Assembly: GCA_035644395.1 (NCBI GenBank)
Contig: DASQOR010000077.1
Location: forward strand, 62,001 to 126,000
DNA: 64,000 nucleotides
Direction of reading: 5' to 3'
Origin: JBGPLJ01 sp035644395
GTDB lineage: Bacteria > Pseudomonadota > Gammaproteobacteria > Steroidobacterales > Steroidobacteraceae
The notes under the pieces: generated by a model
Seen by the model: the letters and a program-made list of their open reading frames with translations, nothing else
The model's database searches: none
What the model was told of the DNA's origin: nothing
Shown: positions 16,918 to 26,400 of the stretch, piece by piece
How the letters are laid out: the number at the start of each line of letters is the position of its first letter
How positions within the stretch are numbered: position 1 is the first letter of the stretch
Made by a program: the position numbers and the translations under genes

Positions 16918-16923
16918 TACCCT
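16918..16923 (+). promoter_or_regulatory. Candidate -10 for a leaderless nudC transcript
   Basis: TACCCT lies six bases before the nudC ATG and no ribosome binding site is present. The geometry matches that before hemJ and the TANGO2-like gene. Confidence 0.3.
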
Positions 16924-16929
16924 TCCGCA

Positions 16930-17889
16930 ATGGGTGAACGACTCGAACGACTCAACGTTTTCGCCGGCACCTACCTCGACCGCCAAGCGCATCTGCGAGA
17001 ACGGGAAGACTGGCTCGCACGAGTGCGGTCGGATCCCGCGACGGTCGTGGTTCCGGTCTGGCAGAATCGCAATCTGTTCCACCGCGGCGAGCAATTGCGC
17101 GCGGTCCTGCTGCACGAAGCACAGGAACTCCTGTGTTCCGCGGACCCGATGCGCACGACTTTGCTCGGCCAGTTTCGGGGCGCGCCTTGCGTGCTGGTCG
17201 AGCTCGAGGGCGAAGCGGCGCCGGTCCTCGCTCCGGACTGCGAATTCCATGAGCTGCGCTTTTATGGGTCGCTCCTGCCTGCGGACGAAGCAGGGCTCCT
17301 TGCCTATGCAAGGGCGCTCGTCCTGTGGAGGAGCCGACACCGCTACTGCGGCCAATGCGGTTCGCCCAATCTGAGCACCAAGGGCGGCCATGTCCTGCTC
17401 TGCAGTAACCCGGCCTGCGGGCAGGAGCAGTTCCCCCGCATCGATCCGGCCATCATCGTACTGATCACGGACGGGGAGCGTGCCCTGCTCGGACGCCAGG
17501 CGTCGTGGCCCGAGGGCCGCTACTCCACGATCGCCGGTTTCGTCGAGCCGGGCGAAAGCCTGGAGGACGCGGTCCGCCGCGAAGTGAAGGAGGAAACGGA
17601 CGTCGACGTCTTCGACATCGACTATCACTCCTCGCAGCCCTGGCCCTTCCCGTCGTCGCTGATGCTGGGGTTCGTTGCCAGAGCGCAGGCCGGGGCCGCA
17701 TGCCGGTGCAGCTCCGAACTCGAAGACGCGCGCTGGTACTCGCGTGCCGACGTCGCGAACGGCCTGCCCGCCCTGCCGTCGAGCCTGTCGATCTCATTCC
17801 GCCTGATCGAAGACTGGTACAACAGCGGATCGCAGCTTGCACTCCGCGACACGCCGGGCGCCAGGCTCTGGGAAATCAAACGCCCCTGA
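16930..17889 (+). CDS. nudC: NADH pyrophosphatase / RNA deNADding enzyme NudC
   Basis: NudC cleaves NADH to NMNH and AMP and removes NAD caps from RNA. The 319-residue product has the N-terminal NUDIX-like domain and the zinc module with CGQCGSP and CSNPACGQEQFPR. The Nudix box GFVEPGESLEDAVRREVKEE is followed by T and by D where Gly is usual. The NudC-specific signature SQPWPFPSSLMLGF follows. The length is slightly above the E. coli enzyme. No Shine-Dalgarno is visible and a -10-like hexamer sits six bases upstream, so translation may be leaderless. The PlsB-like acyltransferase gene begins one base after the stop. Confidence 0.93.
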   Translation: MGERLERLNVFAGTYLDRQAHLREREDWLARVRSDPATVVVPVWQNRNLFHRGEQLRAVLLHEAQELLCSADPMRTTLLGQFRGAPCVLVELEGEAAPVLAPDCEFHELRFYGSLLPADEAGLLAYARALVLWRSRHRYCGQCGSPNLSTKGGHVLLCSNPACGQEQFPRIDPAIIVLITDGERALLGRQASWPEGRYSTIAGFVEPGESLEDAVRREVKEETDVDVFDIDYHSSQPWPFPSSLMLGFVARAQAGAACRCSSELEDARWYSRADVANGLPALPSSLSISFRLIEDWYNSGSQLALRDTPGARLWEIKRP

Positions 17890-17890
17890 C

Positions 17891-19321
17891 ATGACTTCCA
17901 CTGTCGAACTTCCGTTGTGGCTCGCGCTCGCAGGCGGCGCCGTGTGCGCATGGTTTCTCGCCTCGCGCCTGCTGCTGCCCGGCGTGCGCTGGTTCTTCAG
18001 GCGCCGCATCAACCGCCTGACGGCAACGCTCAATCAGCGTCTGCACCTGAAAATTCCGAGCATCGCGATGACCAAACGCGAGGTGCTCATCGACCGGCTC
18101 GTCTACGACCCCCGCGTCCTGCGCGAACTGTCGCACTACGCCGAGACCGCCGGCATCCCGCCCGACGTCGCGCTGCGGCAGGTGCAGCGATATGCGCGCG
18201 AGATCGTGCCCGCGTTCAATGCCTACCTCTACTTCCGGTTCGGCAACAGCATCGCGCGCGCGGTCGTCAACATGCTCTACCGCGTACGGCTCGGTCATGC
18301 GGAGAGCCGCGCCCTGCGACAGACCGCGCCGAACGCGAGCGTGGTGTTCGTGATGAATCACCGCAGCAACATCGACTACATCCTGGTGGCCTATCTCGCG
18401 AGCAAGCGCGTCGCGCTGAGCTATGCCGTCGGCGAATGGGCCCGGGTCTGGCCGATCCAGCAGATCATCCGCTCGCTCGGCGCCTACTTCGTCCGGCGCG
18501 GCTCGGGCAACGAGCTCTATCGGCGCGTGCTCGAGAGCTATGTGCGCATGGCGATCGACGGTGGCGCCGTGCAGGCGATCTTTCCGGAGGGCGGCCTGAC
18601 ACGTGACGGGCTATTGCGTCAGCCGAAGATCGGCCTCATCGACTACATGCTGCGCGGATTCGACCCGGCGGGTGAGCGCGACATCGTGTTCGTGCCGGTC
18701 GGCCTCAACTACGATCGCGTGCTCGAAGACCGCACCTTGCTCGCCGAAAATCCCGTCGCGGCCGAACGCCGGTCGGGCTTCGCCGCAGTCGGCACGGCCC
18801 TTCGATTCATCAGTTCGCAACTCTGGCTGCGGCTGCGCGGCCGCTGGTACCGTTTCGGCTACGCCTGCGCGAATTTCGGGGCGCCAATTTCGTTGAAGGC
18901 CTATCTCGCGCGCGCCGGCTGGAACCCGCTGGCGCTGGATCGCGACGCACGCGGCCAGCGCGTGACGGAGTTCGCCGCCGAGCTCATGAGTGCGGTCGGA
19001 CGCGTGATTCCGGTACTGCCCGTATCCCTGGTCGCCCGTGTCTTCGTCGACGCCGCCGGCGATGCGCTGTCAGAAGACGAGATCCGCGCACGCGCCCTTG
19101 AGCTGCAACGGGGTTTCGAGCAGCTGGGCGCGCACGTGTACGTCCCGCGCAGCGATGCAGACTATTCCGTGCTGGTCGGGCTGCGCATGCTGACGCTGCG
19201 CAACCTCGTGCAGGAAACCGCGGGACGCTATCGCATGAATCCGGCCGAAGTGGCGACCGTTCGCTACTACGCCAACGCGATCGCCCACCTGACCGCGCCT
19301 GCCCGTCCGCCGAATTCATGA
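17891..19321 (+). CDS. PlsB-like acyltransferase (short form)
   Basis: The 476-residue product has an N-terminal membrane segment (residues about 9-30) and the glycerolipid acyltransferase motifs NHRSNID (H157, D162), RRGSG, and FPEGGLTRDG (231-240). A PVGLNYDRV block follows. This is the order of the sn-glycerol-3-phosphate acyltransferase family, but the protein is much shorter than E. coli PlsB (about 807 residues), chiefly at the C-terminus. It may be a PlsB substitute or an acyltransferase with a different acceptor. It follows nudC immediately, and its stop overlaps the start of the TSUP permease gene, so the three genes probably share a transcript. Confidence 0.8.
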   Translation: MTSTVELPLWLALAGGAVCAWFLASRLLLPGVRWFFRRRINRLTATLNQRLHLKIPSIAMTKREVLIDRLVYDPRVLRELSHYAETAGIPPDVALRQVQRYAREIVPAFNAYLYFRFGNSIARAVVNMLYRVRLGHAESRALRQTAPNASVVFVMNHRSNIDYILVAYLASKRVALSYAVGEWARVWPIQQIIRSLGAYFVRRGSGNELYRRVLESYVRMAIDGGAVQAIFPEGGLTRDGLLRQPKIGLIDYMLRGFDPAGERDIVFVPVGLNYDRVLEDRTLLAENPVAAERRSGFAAVGTALRFISSQLWLRLRGRWYRFGYACANFGAPISLKAYLARAGWNPLALDRDARGQRVTEFAAELMSAVGRVIPVLPVSLVARVFVDAAGDALSEDEIRARALELQRGFEQLGAHVYVPRSDADYSVLVGLRMLTLRNLVQETAGRYRMNPAEVATVRYYANAIAHLTAPARPPNS

Positions 19322-20085
19322 TGCCGGCCGAGCTGCCCTGGATCATCGCCGCGTCGTTCGGTGCGGGCTTCGTCGATTCGATGGTCGGCGGCGGCGGTCT
19401 CATCATGGTGCCTGCGCTGTTCGCGGCGTTCCCGCGCGAGCTGCCGACCGTGCTGCTTGGCACCGGCAAGATCGCCAGCATTTGCGGCACCGTGACCGCC
19501 GTGGCGCGCTATTCGCGCAGCGTCGCCATCGCCTGGCGCTTCCTCCTGCCAGCCGCGGTGCTCACGTTTGCGTGTTCGCTCGCCGGCGCCTACACGGTAA
19601 CGCGCGTGCCGGTCGCGGGCTTTCGTCCGCTCGTTCCGGTGCTGCTCAGCATCGTTGCGTGCTACACCTTCCTGCACCGGGACTTCGGCGAACGCCACGC
19701 CCCGCATGTGTTGACGGGCGCGCGCTGGTGGATCGCCACTGTCCTGATCGCGGCGATTGGCTTCTACGAGGGATTCTTCGGGCCGGGCACCGGCAGCTTT
19801 TTCATGTTCATGTTCGTGCGCGTGTTCGGCTATGACTTCCTGAATGCCGCCGCGTCCGCGCGCCTCCTCAACGTAGCGGGCAACGCTGCGGCACTCGTGT
19901 TCTTCGCCACGCGCGTCGAACTGCTCTGGGTCTGTGGATTGTCGATGGCGGTCTCGAACGTCGCCGGGTCGCTCGTCGGCACCAGGCTCGCGCTGCGCCG
20001 AGGTGCGGCGTTCGTTCGCGTGGTGTTCCTGCTGGTCGTCGCGGCGCTGATCGCGAAAACAGCGTGGGACGCCATCACCGCCTGA
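19318..20085 (+). CDS. TSUP-family (TauE/SafE) membrane permease
   Basis: The 255-residue protein has about eight helices in two halves, each with a family motif: VDSMVGGGGLIMVPAL near the N-terminus and GFYEGFFGPGTGSFFMF in the middle. TSUP proteins export or import sulfur-containing anions such as sulfite or sulfoacetate, but many members are uncharacterised. The ATG overlaps the stop of the acyltransferase gene (ATGA); a second ATG follows directly. The gene converges with the metal-dependent hydrolase, whose stop lies 12 bases away. Confidence 0.88.
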   Translation: MMPAELPWIIAASFGAGFVDSMVGGGGLIMVPALFAAFPRELPTVLLGTGKIASICGTVTAVARYSRSVAIAWRFLLPAAVLTFACSLAGAYTVTRVPVAGFRPLVPVLLSIVACYTFLHRDFGERHAPHVLTGARWWIATVLIAAIGFYEGFFGPGTGSFFMFMFVRVFGYDFLNAAASARLLNVAGNAAALVFFATRVELLWVCGLSMAVSNVAGSLVGTRLALRRGAAFVRVVFLLVVAALIAKTAWDAITA

Positions 20086-20097
20086 GCACGCCCGACT

Positions 20098-20883
20098 TCA
20101 GAAATCCTGGACGTCTCCGCCCTTCATGTGCACGACGCGCTTGTCGCCGGCGAACGCCGCATCGACCTCCGCCGCCTGCGCGAGCGCCGGAAAGGTGCCG
20201 TAGTGCATCGGCACGATCACATCCGGCTTGAAGTACTTGTCGATGGCAAGACGCGCGACCGCCGGCGTTTCACCGTACGGCCCCCCGCCCACGCCGAGCA
20301 GGATGATATTCGGGTGATAGAGCTCCTCGATCAGGGCCATGTCCCCGAAGATCCACGTGTCGCCCGTGTGATAGAGCGAGCGCCCGTCGGCGAACGTCAG
20401 CACGAAGCCGAGCGCACGCCCGCTCGGTTCGCTCGAATGCATCGCCGGCACGAGATGCACGGTGACGTCGCCGATCTTGAAGGTGCCGCCCACGTTGCCG
20501 CCCATCTTGAGTTCGTCCGGCAGCGCCTGCGCATTCACCCACTCGTACGCGCTGATGAGCGGCGCCTTGGCCGACTTCGCGATCTCGACGGCATCGCCCG
20601 AGTGATCGAAGTGCGAATGCGTGACGAGCACCGCGTTCAGGCGATAGCGCGTGGGATCCTTGAGCACGTCGGGCGTCGCCGGATTCTGGCGCAGCCAGGG
20701 GTCGATCATGATGCGCGTGCCGCCGCTCGATTCGACGAGAAAGGTCGCGTGCCCCAGGCAGGTGACATGGATGGCGGTCGACTTCGCCGGCGCCGCCGCG
20801 GCCGGGGCCCCGGCGGCGATCATGACGAACGTGGCCGCGAGCGCGGCGGTGAGTCGAACCAGTAAACGAGCGTTGCTAGCCAT
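20098..20883 (-). CDS. Exported metallo-beta-lactamase-fold hydrolase (UlaG/UPF0173-like)
   Basis: The 261-residue product has a signal peptide (Ala-rich, cleavage near residue 31) and a metallo-beta-lactamase fold. It shows CLGHATFLVES, the metal motif THSHFDHSGD (HxHxDH), the distal His in PAMHSS, the Asp in HTGDTW and a final HYGTF. This order matches UPF0173/UlaG-like metal-dependent hydrolases, most of which are cytoplasmic; the signal peptide makes this one periplasmic. The substrate is unknown. GGGAGG lies eight bases before the ATG. It is divergent from the TANGO2-like gene across only 54 bases. Confidence 0.85.
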   Translation of the reverse strand: MASNARLLVRLTAALAATFVMIAAGAPAAAAPAKSTAIHVTCLGHATFLVESSGGTRIMIDPWLRQNPATPDVLKDPTRYRLNAVLVTHSHFDHSGDAVEIAKSAKAPLISAYEWVNAQALPDELKMGGNVGGTFKIGDVTVHLVPAMHSSEPSGRALGFVLTFADGRSLYHTGDTWIFGDMALIEELYHPNIILLGVGGGPYGETPAVARLAIDKYFKPDVIVPMHYGTFPALAQAAEVDAAFAGDKRVVHMKGGDVQDF

Positions 20884-20925
20884 GGTGAACCTCCCGGGAA
20901 GGCGCGCAAGGATAACGTAACAATT

Positions 20926-20931
20926 TACAAT
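20926..20931 (+). promoter_or_regulatory. Candidate -10 (TACAAT) for a leaderless transcript
   Basis: TACAAT lies exactly six bases before the ATG of the TANGO2-like gene, and no ribosome binding site is visible. This is the clearest of the three such cases in the window. Confidence 0.5.
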
Positions 20932-20937
20932 CCCGCC

Positions 20938-21693
20938 ATGTGCCTGCTGGTCCTTGCCTGGAATGCGCATCCGCGGTATCGCGTCGTACTCGCCGCCAAT
21001 CGCGACGAGTTTCACGAGCGGCCGGCCGAGGCCATGCGCTGGTGGGAGGAGCCCCGGATCCTTGCCGGCCGGGACCTGCAAGCCGGCGGAACCTGGCTCG
21101 CGATCGACGCCGACGGCCGCTTCGGCGTCGTGACAAACTACCGCGATCTGCAGGGGCCGCTGCCGGGCGCTCCCTCGCGAGGCCGGCTGATCCCCGAGTT
21201 TCTCGCCGGGAGCGCCGACGCAGCGCGATACGGCTCGATGCTCGTGCGGGAAATCGACCGCTATTCCGGGTTCAACCTGCTCATCGGCGACCGTGCACAT
21301 CTCTCTTACGTCGCCAATCGCGCGCCGCAGCCTGCGCGCGAACTTGCGCAGGGCATTTTTGGACTCAGTAATCACCTGCTCGACACGCCGTGGCCCAAGC
21401 TCGTACGCACGCGACGGCGCTTCGAGCGCTTGCTCGCCAATGAAGGAATTTCAACCGTGGACGTGCTCGCGATGCTGACGGACCCGGAACCGAGCCAGGA
21501 TCACGGCCTGCCCGACTCGGGCCTGCCCGCGGATCTCGAGCGTGCGCTGTCGGCGCCCTTCATCGTCAATGCCCGCTATGGGACGAGGTCATCGACCGTG
21601 CTGCTGATCGCCCGCGACGGCGCCGTGCGCGTTGTTGAACAGCGCTACGATCGGGACGGCCACACCATCGGACGAGCCGAGTTTGATTTTTAG
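20938..21693 (+). CDS. NRDE/TANGO2-family protein
   Basis: The 251-residue product begins MCLLVLAWNAHPRY and has the hallmark NRDE motif (AANRDEFHERP), then GTWLAI, FGVVTNYRD and FGLSNHLLDTPWPK. These mark the TANGO2 (NRDE) family. Bacterial and eukaryotic members have been linked to haem or lipid handling, but the biochemistry is unsettled. The conserved Cys2 could become N-terminal after Met removal, as in Ntn-type hydrolases. A -10-like hexamer six bases upstream and the missing ribosome binding site suggest a leaderless message. The end overlaps the start region of tamA by 11 bases. Confidence 0.88.
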   Translation: MCLLVLAWNAHPRYRVVLAANRDEFHERPAEAMRWWEEPRILAGRDLQAGGTWLAIDADGRFGVVTNYRDLQGPLPGAPSRGRLIPEFLAGSADAARYGSMLVREIDRYSGFNLLIGDRAHLSYVANRAPQPARELAQGIFGLSNHLLDTPWPKLVRTRRRFERLLANEGISTVDVLAMLTDPEPSQDHGLPDSGLPADLERALSAPFIVNARYGTRSSTVLLIARDGAVRVVEQRYDRDGHTIGRAEFDF

Positions 21694-23428
21694 ACACGAC
21701 AGTGCGCAGCGCTCGTGGCTTACCGCCCTGCTACTCGTCGGCCTGGCGACGGCAGCCCGCGCCGATATCAAGGTCGACGTCAAGGGTGTCGAGGGGCCCC
21801 TGCGTGACAACGTCCTCGCCTACCTGAGCCTGCAGCGCTACGCGAAGCGCGACGACCTCGACTCCGCCATCATCGAGCGGCTCTTCCTGCGCGCGAACGA
21901 CGAGGCCAAGAGCGCCCTGCGACCGTTCGGCTACTACGCGCCGCGCGTGCGCAGCCAGCTGATCCCGGAGGGCGCGAATTGGCGCGTCAGCCTGAGGATC
22001 GATCCCGGCACGGCAATCGTGCTCGAAAGCACCGAACTCAAGGTCTCAGGCCCTGGCGAAGGCGAGGCAGCCTTCCGCAAGGTCATCGACCAGTCGAATC
22101 TCGCGCCAGGCACCCGCCTGAACCACGCGGAGTACGAGCGGACGAAAGGGGAGTTGCAGCGCACGGCAGCGGCGATCGGCTATCTCGACGCGCGACTCAC
22201 GGCGAGTGAAATGCTGGTCGACCCCGCGAAGCACTCGGCACGCGTCACGCTCCGGCTCGAAACGGGGCCGCGCTACCGCTTCGGCAAGACGACCATCGAG
22301 CAGGATGTCATCGACCCGAAGCTCTTCGTCAGGTACCTGCGCTACAAGGAAGGCGACAGTTTCGACGCGTTCTCGGTCCTGTGGACGCAATTCGCGCTCG
22401 ATGACACCCAGTACTTCTCGGTAGTCGAAGTCACTCCCGAGGCGCGCGACCGGCAGGCGTTGACGGTGCCGATGCACATTCGCGCCGCGCCCGTGCGCCG
22501 CAATCACTACACCATCGGCGTCGGCTATGGCACGGACACCAAGGGCCGCGGGATACTCGGGTGGGACGATCGCAGGATCAATGCCTCGGGCCATCGATCG
22601 CGCGTGCAGATCAAGGCTTCTTCAGTCCAGCAGGAGATCACGGGCCAGTACCTGATTCCCGTGGGCGATCCGGCGCTCGAGAAGCTGAGCCTCGATGCGA
22701 AAATCGGCTCGGAGCAGCTTGCCGATGCGGATACGCAAACGACCGAAGTGCGGCCGGGCCTGACGCAGGTGCTCGGGCGCTGGCAGCGGGTGCTGTTCGT
22801 GCGGCTGACGCACACCACGACGGAAACCCCCACGGAATCCTCGACGGCCAACCTGGTCATTCCCGGCATCAGCTTCGCGCCGCTCCCGGGCCGCACTTTC
22901 ACGGAGCCCGTGATCGGCTTTGGCTTCTACGCCGAACTCACCGGGTCGCATCATGCGCTCGGTTCCGATGCGAGCTACCTGCGGCTCGACGTGCAGGACC
23001 GGAAAACCTTCGACTTGAGTCCGAAGTGGCGCTTCATCGCACGCGGAGAGCTGGGCCTGAGCTGGATCGCCGATTTCTCGGAACTGCCCGCCTCGGAACG
23101 ATTCTTCGCAGGCGGCGACAACAGCGTGCGCGGCTTCGGTCTCAACGAGCTGTCGCCGCTCGATGCCGACGGCAACAAGACCGGCGGCCGGTACCTCGTC
23201 GTCGCGAGCGCCGAGATCGAGCGCGACCTGCCGAAGCAGTTCGCCATCGCCGCCTTCGTCGATGCCGGCAATGCCGTGAACAACCTCGGCGATCCGCTCG
23301 AGTATTCGGTCGGCATCGGCGTGCGCTACAGGATCTCGATACTCAGCGTCGGCATCGACGTCGCGCAACCCCTGTCGGAAAACCTGGGGCCGCGCCTGCA
23401 CCTCAACATCACGCCGATCTTCAAATGA
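21683..23428 (+). CDS. tamA: Translocation and assembly module outer-membrane protein TamA
   Basis: TamA is an Omp85-family barrel that works with TamB in outer-membrane protein insertion and phospholipid transport. The 581-residue product has a signal peptide ending ATAARA and three POTRA-type domains (residues about 28-260). A C-terminal 16-strand barrel follows, with the Omp85 lid motif near FFAGGDNSVRGFG and a final strand ending in ITPIFK. No ATG fits. The TTG at 21683 is chosen because it gives a compact signal peptide; an in-frame TTG at 21632 would add 17 residues ahead of it. The overlap with the TANGO2-like gene suggests coupling, and the stop overlaps the tamB start. Confidence 0.92.
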   Translation: MIFRHDSAQRSWLTALLLVGLATAARADIKVDVKGVEGPLRDNVLAYLSLQRYAKRDDLDSAIIERLFLRANDEAKSALRPFGYYAPRVRSQLIPEGANWRVSLRIDPGTAIVLESTELKVSGPGEGEAAFRKVIDQSNLAPGTRLNHAEYERTKGELQRTAAAIGYLDARLTASEMLVDPAKHSARVTLRLETGPRYRFGKTTIEQDVIDPKLFVRYLRYKEGDSFDAFSVLWTQFALDDTQYFSVVEVTPEARDRQALTVPMHIRAAPVRRNHYTIGVGYGTDTKGRGILGWDDRRINASGHRSRVQIKASSVQQEITGQYLIPVGDPALEKLSLDAKIGSEQLADADTQTTEVRPGLTQVLGRWQRVLFVRLTHTTTETPTESSTANLVIPGISFAPLPGRTFTEPVIGFGFYAELTGSHHALGSDASYLRLDVQDRKTFDLSPKWRFIARGELGLSWIADFSELPASERFFAGGDNSVRGFGLNELSPLDADGNKTGGRYLVVASAEIERDLPKQFAIAAFVDAGNAVNNLGDPLEYSVGIGVRYRISILSVGIDVAQPLSENLGPRLHLNITPIFK

Positions 23429-26400
23429 AGCGCTGGCTCATACGCATCGCCGTAACGCTCGCAGTCCTGTTCGTGGTGCTGACGGGTCTCGCCTGGTTCT
23501 TCGGCGCCACCGAAACGGGCCTTCGCTGGATCGTCGCGGCGGTCAACGCCATGCCGCTCAAGAAGGTGCAGCTGGCGATCAGCGATGTCCACGGAACGCT
23601 GATCGACGGCTTCAGGGTCGGCACTGTACGGGTCTCCGCCGAGCGCGCCAGGGTCGAAGTCGACGGCATCGACGGCGACGCGGACTTCTGGCGCCTCGTC
23701 GGCGGTACCGTGTCGCTGGACCATCTCGACGTAGCGAAGGTGCGCGTCACGGTGATCAGTCATCCGTCGACCGACAACAAGCCGGCGAGATTTCTGCCCG
23801 GGTTCCTGCACATTCGCGTGGCGAAGCTCGACGCACGGGACATCGACATCGCCCTGGCGAACGGCACGCATCTCGCCTACGACCACGTGACTGCGCGGGC
23901 CAGCCTCTCCTCGGGGTCGATCGGCGCTTCGAGCCTCGACGCGCACTCCGAGATCCTGAGCGGACGCGGCAGCGTCCGCCTGCTTGCGGCGCAGCCCCTC
24001 GCGCTCTCCGGCGACCTCGACGTCGTGTTCACCCAGCCGCATCAGCCGGCCTGGCGCGGCCACGTGCAGCTCAAGGGCGATCTCGACCGGCTGGCGTTCG
24101 GCACCGACATCGCCGAACCGTTTCACGCGACCGGCCGCGGAGAAATGGCGAATCTCACCAAGGCCTGGCAGTTGCGCGGCATCGTCGCGATCTTCGATTT
24201 CGACGTGAAGGCGTGGCAGCCCGGCTCGACGCTCGGGCCGGTGACCGCCGGCCTCGAGATCGGAGCGAGTCACGAAGGCTACTCCGCCAAGGGCAAGGTC
24301 ACGCCTCGCGACCTCGGCACGGGCACCCTCAACGTTATCTGGCACGGTCACTACCAGGACCGCGTCCTGCATTTCGATGAGCTCAACGTGCGCCCCGAAG
24401 GCGCGCGCGGCGACCTGGCCGCGCACGGAACCATCACGCTGACCGGCGACCGGCCGCGGCTCGATTTCACGGCGGACTGGCGCAACCTGCAGTGGCCCGT
24501 GCGCGGTCCTGCCACGGTTCTAAGCGAACGGGGTCACGGCGCGATCGCGGGTCAGTGGCCGCTCGAATTCAAGACGGACGTGCGCATCCTCGTGCCCGAT
24601 CTGCCGGCTGCGCAATTGACTGCGCGAGGCGAAATCGCGAGCGGCCACATCGCCGTCCGCAGTGCGAACGGCAGCTGGCTTGACGGTTCTGTCACGGCGC
24701 AAGGCGATGTCCGGTACGGTGAAAATGCCGGATGGCAGGTGACGGCGAGCGGCGCGAAGCTGAATCCGGCGCTGTGGCAGAAATCCTGGCCGGGCCAGCT
24801 CGACTTTGCGCTCAAGGCCCAGGCGGATGGACTGAAGTCCACGTCGACCTGGCAGGTCACCGTGGATCGGCTGCGCGGACGCGTGCGTGGCCAGGCGCTG
24901 AGCGCGAACGGCACGCTGCGCCGCCACGGCACTGGCTTCGATTTCGAGCGCGTGGCACTCGATCTCGGCTCGACCCATCTGCGGGTCGACGGCAGTGTCG
25001 CGGATGAGATCGCGCTGACATGGACCCTCTCGAGTCCGGATCTCGCCAAGACGCTTGCCGGCGCGTCGGGCCGCGTGCAATCCGCGGGCAGTTTCGCCGG
25101 CACGGCCGGGGCATTCGCCGTCAAGGGGCATATCGACGCCGACGATCTCGGCTACACCGGCTTTGCCGTCAAGAAAATCAACGGCGACGTGGACATCGAT
25201 CTCAGGGATCGCGGCGCATCGCGCGCGCAAATCATCGCAAGCGGCATCTCATGGTCGGGCTACGATGTGGATGCATTCGAGCTCCAGCTGTCCGGCAAGA
25301 CGGCGCAGCATGACTGGACGATCTCCGGCCGCGTCGCCGACACGCAGATGGCGCTCGGGGGGCAGGGCCACTATGCGGCACCGCTCTGGAATGCATCGCT
25401 CGACCGCTGGACACTCGACGAACCCGACGGACCCCACCTGAAGCTGGCGGCACCGGCGGCCATCAGCATCGGTGTCGATCAACTGTCGCTCACCTCTGCG
25501 TGCCTTGCCGCCGAGGAAGAACGCTTCTGCGCGGCGGGCACGCTGACGCCACTGGGTGCCTGGAAGCTCACGGCGTCCGCCGTGCGGATGCCGCTCAAGG
25601 CATTGGGCCGCGGATTGCCGGGACGCCCGGAGTTCGACGGCTACCTTGCGATGCTACTCGACGCCAGCGCACAACCGGGATTGCCGTGGACCGGTTCCGC
25701 GCGCGCGGACCTGAGCAACGCGCAATTCCAGTACCGCTTGCGCCGCGGCCAGCGCGAGCAGCTCACGCTCGGCGAGGCGCATGCCGAGGTGGTCGCAAAG
25801 CCGGACCAGTTCGCGGGCTCGATCTCGGTCCACGCGACGGCAACAACCTTCATCGAAGCCAACGCCACGCTGACGCGGCTCGCCGGCCGCGACTTCGGCG
25901 AGCAGACGCTTGCCGGCGCGCTGCGAGCCGAAATCCGCGAGCTCGGATTGATCCCGCAGTTCGTCACCGACGTCGACCACGTGGATGGCGTGCTGCGGAC
26001 GAACTTCACGCTCGGCGGTACGCCGCACGCGCCGGACCTGAACGGCGACCTGCGCATCGACGCGAAGGAAATCGACCTCTATCAGCTCAACCTGCAGCTG
26101 CGTAACACGGTGCTGGCCGCACAGCTGCGCGGCAACGCGCTGACGCTCGACGCCAGCACGCACGCGGGAGACGGCGATGCGACCGTTGCCGGGCACCTGG
26201 CGTGGAGCGACGGGCAGCCGAAGGGTGACATGACGCTGAAGGGAAACCATCTGCGTCTCGTGAACGTGCCCGAGATCCGCATCATCGCATCGCCCGATCT
26301 CAGCCTGCACGTCGACGGGCGCCGCATCGACGTCGACGGCGAAGTCAAAGTGCCCTACGCACGCATCGCGCCGCTCGAACTCACGGACGCGGTGCTCGCC

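Noticed and set aside
22561..23424. In-frame upstream extension of tamB overlapping tamA
   Set aside because: The tamB membrane anchor begins at the ATG that overlaps the tamA stop; the upstream part is out-of-frame tamA sequence.
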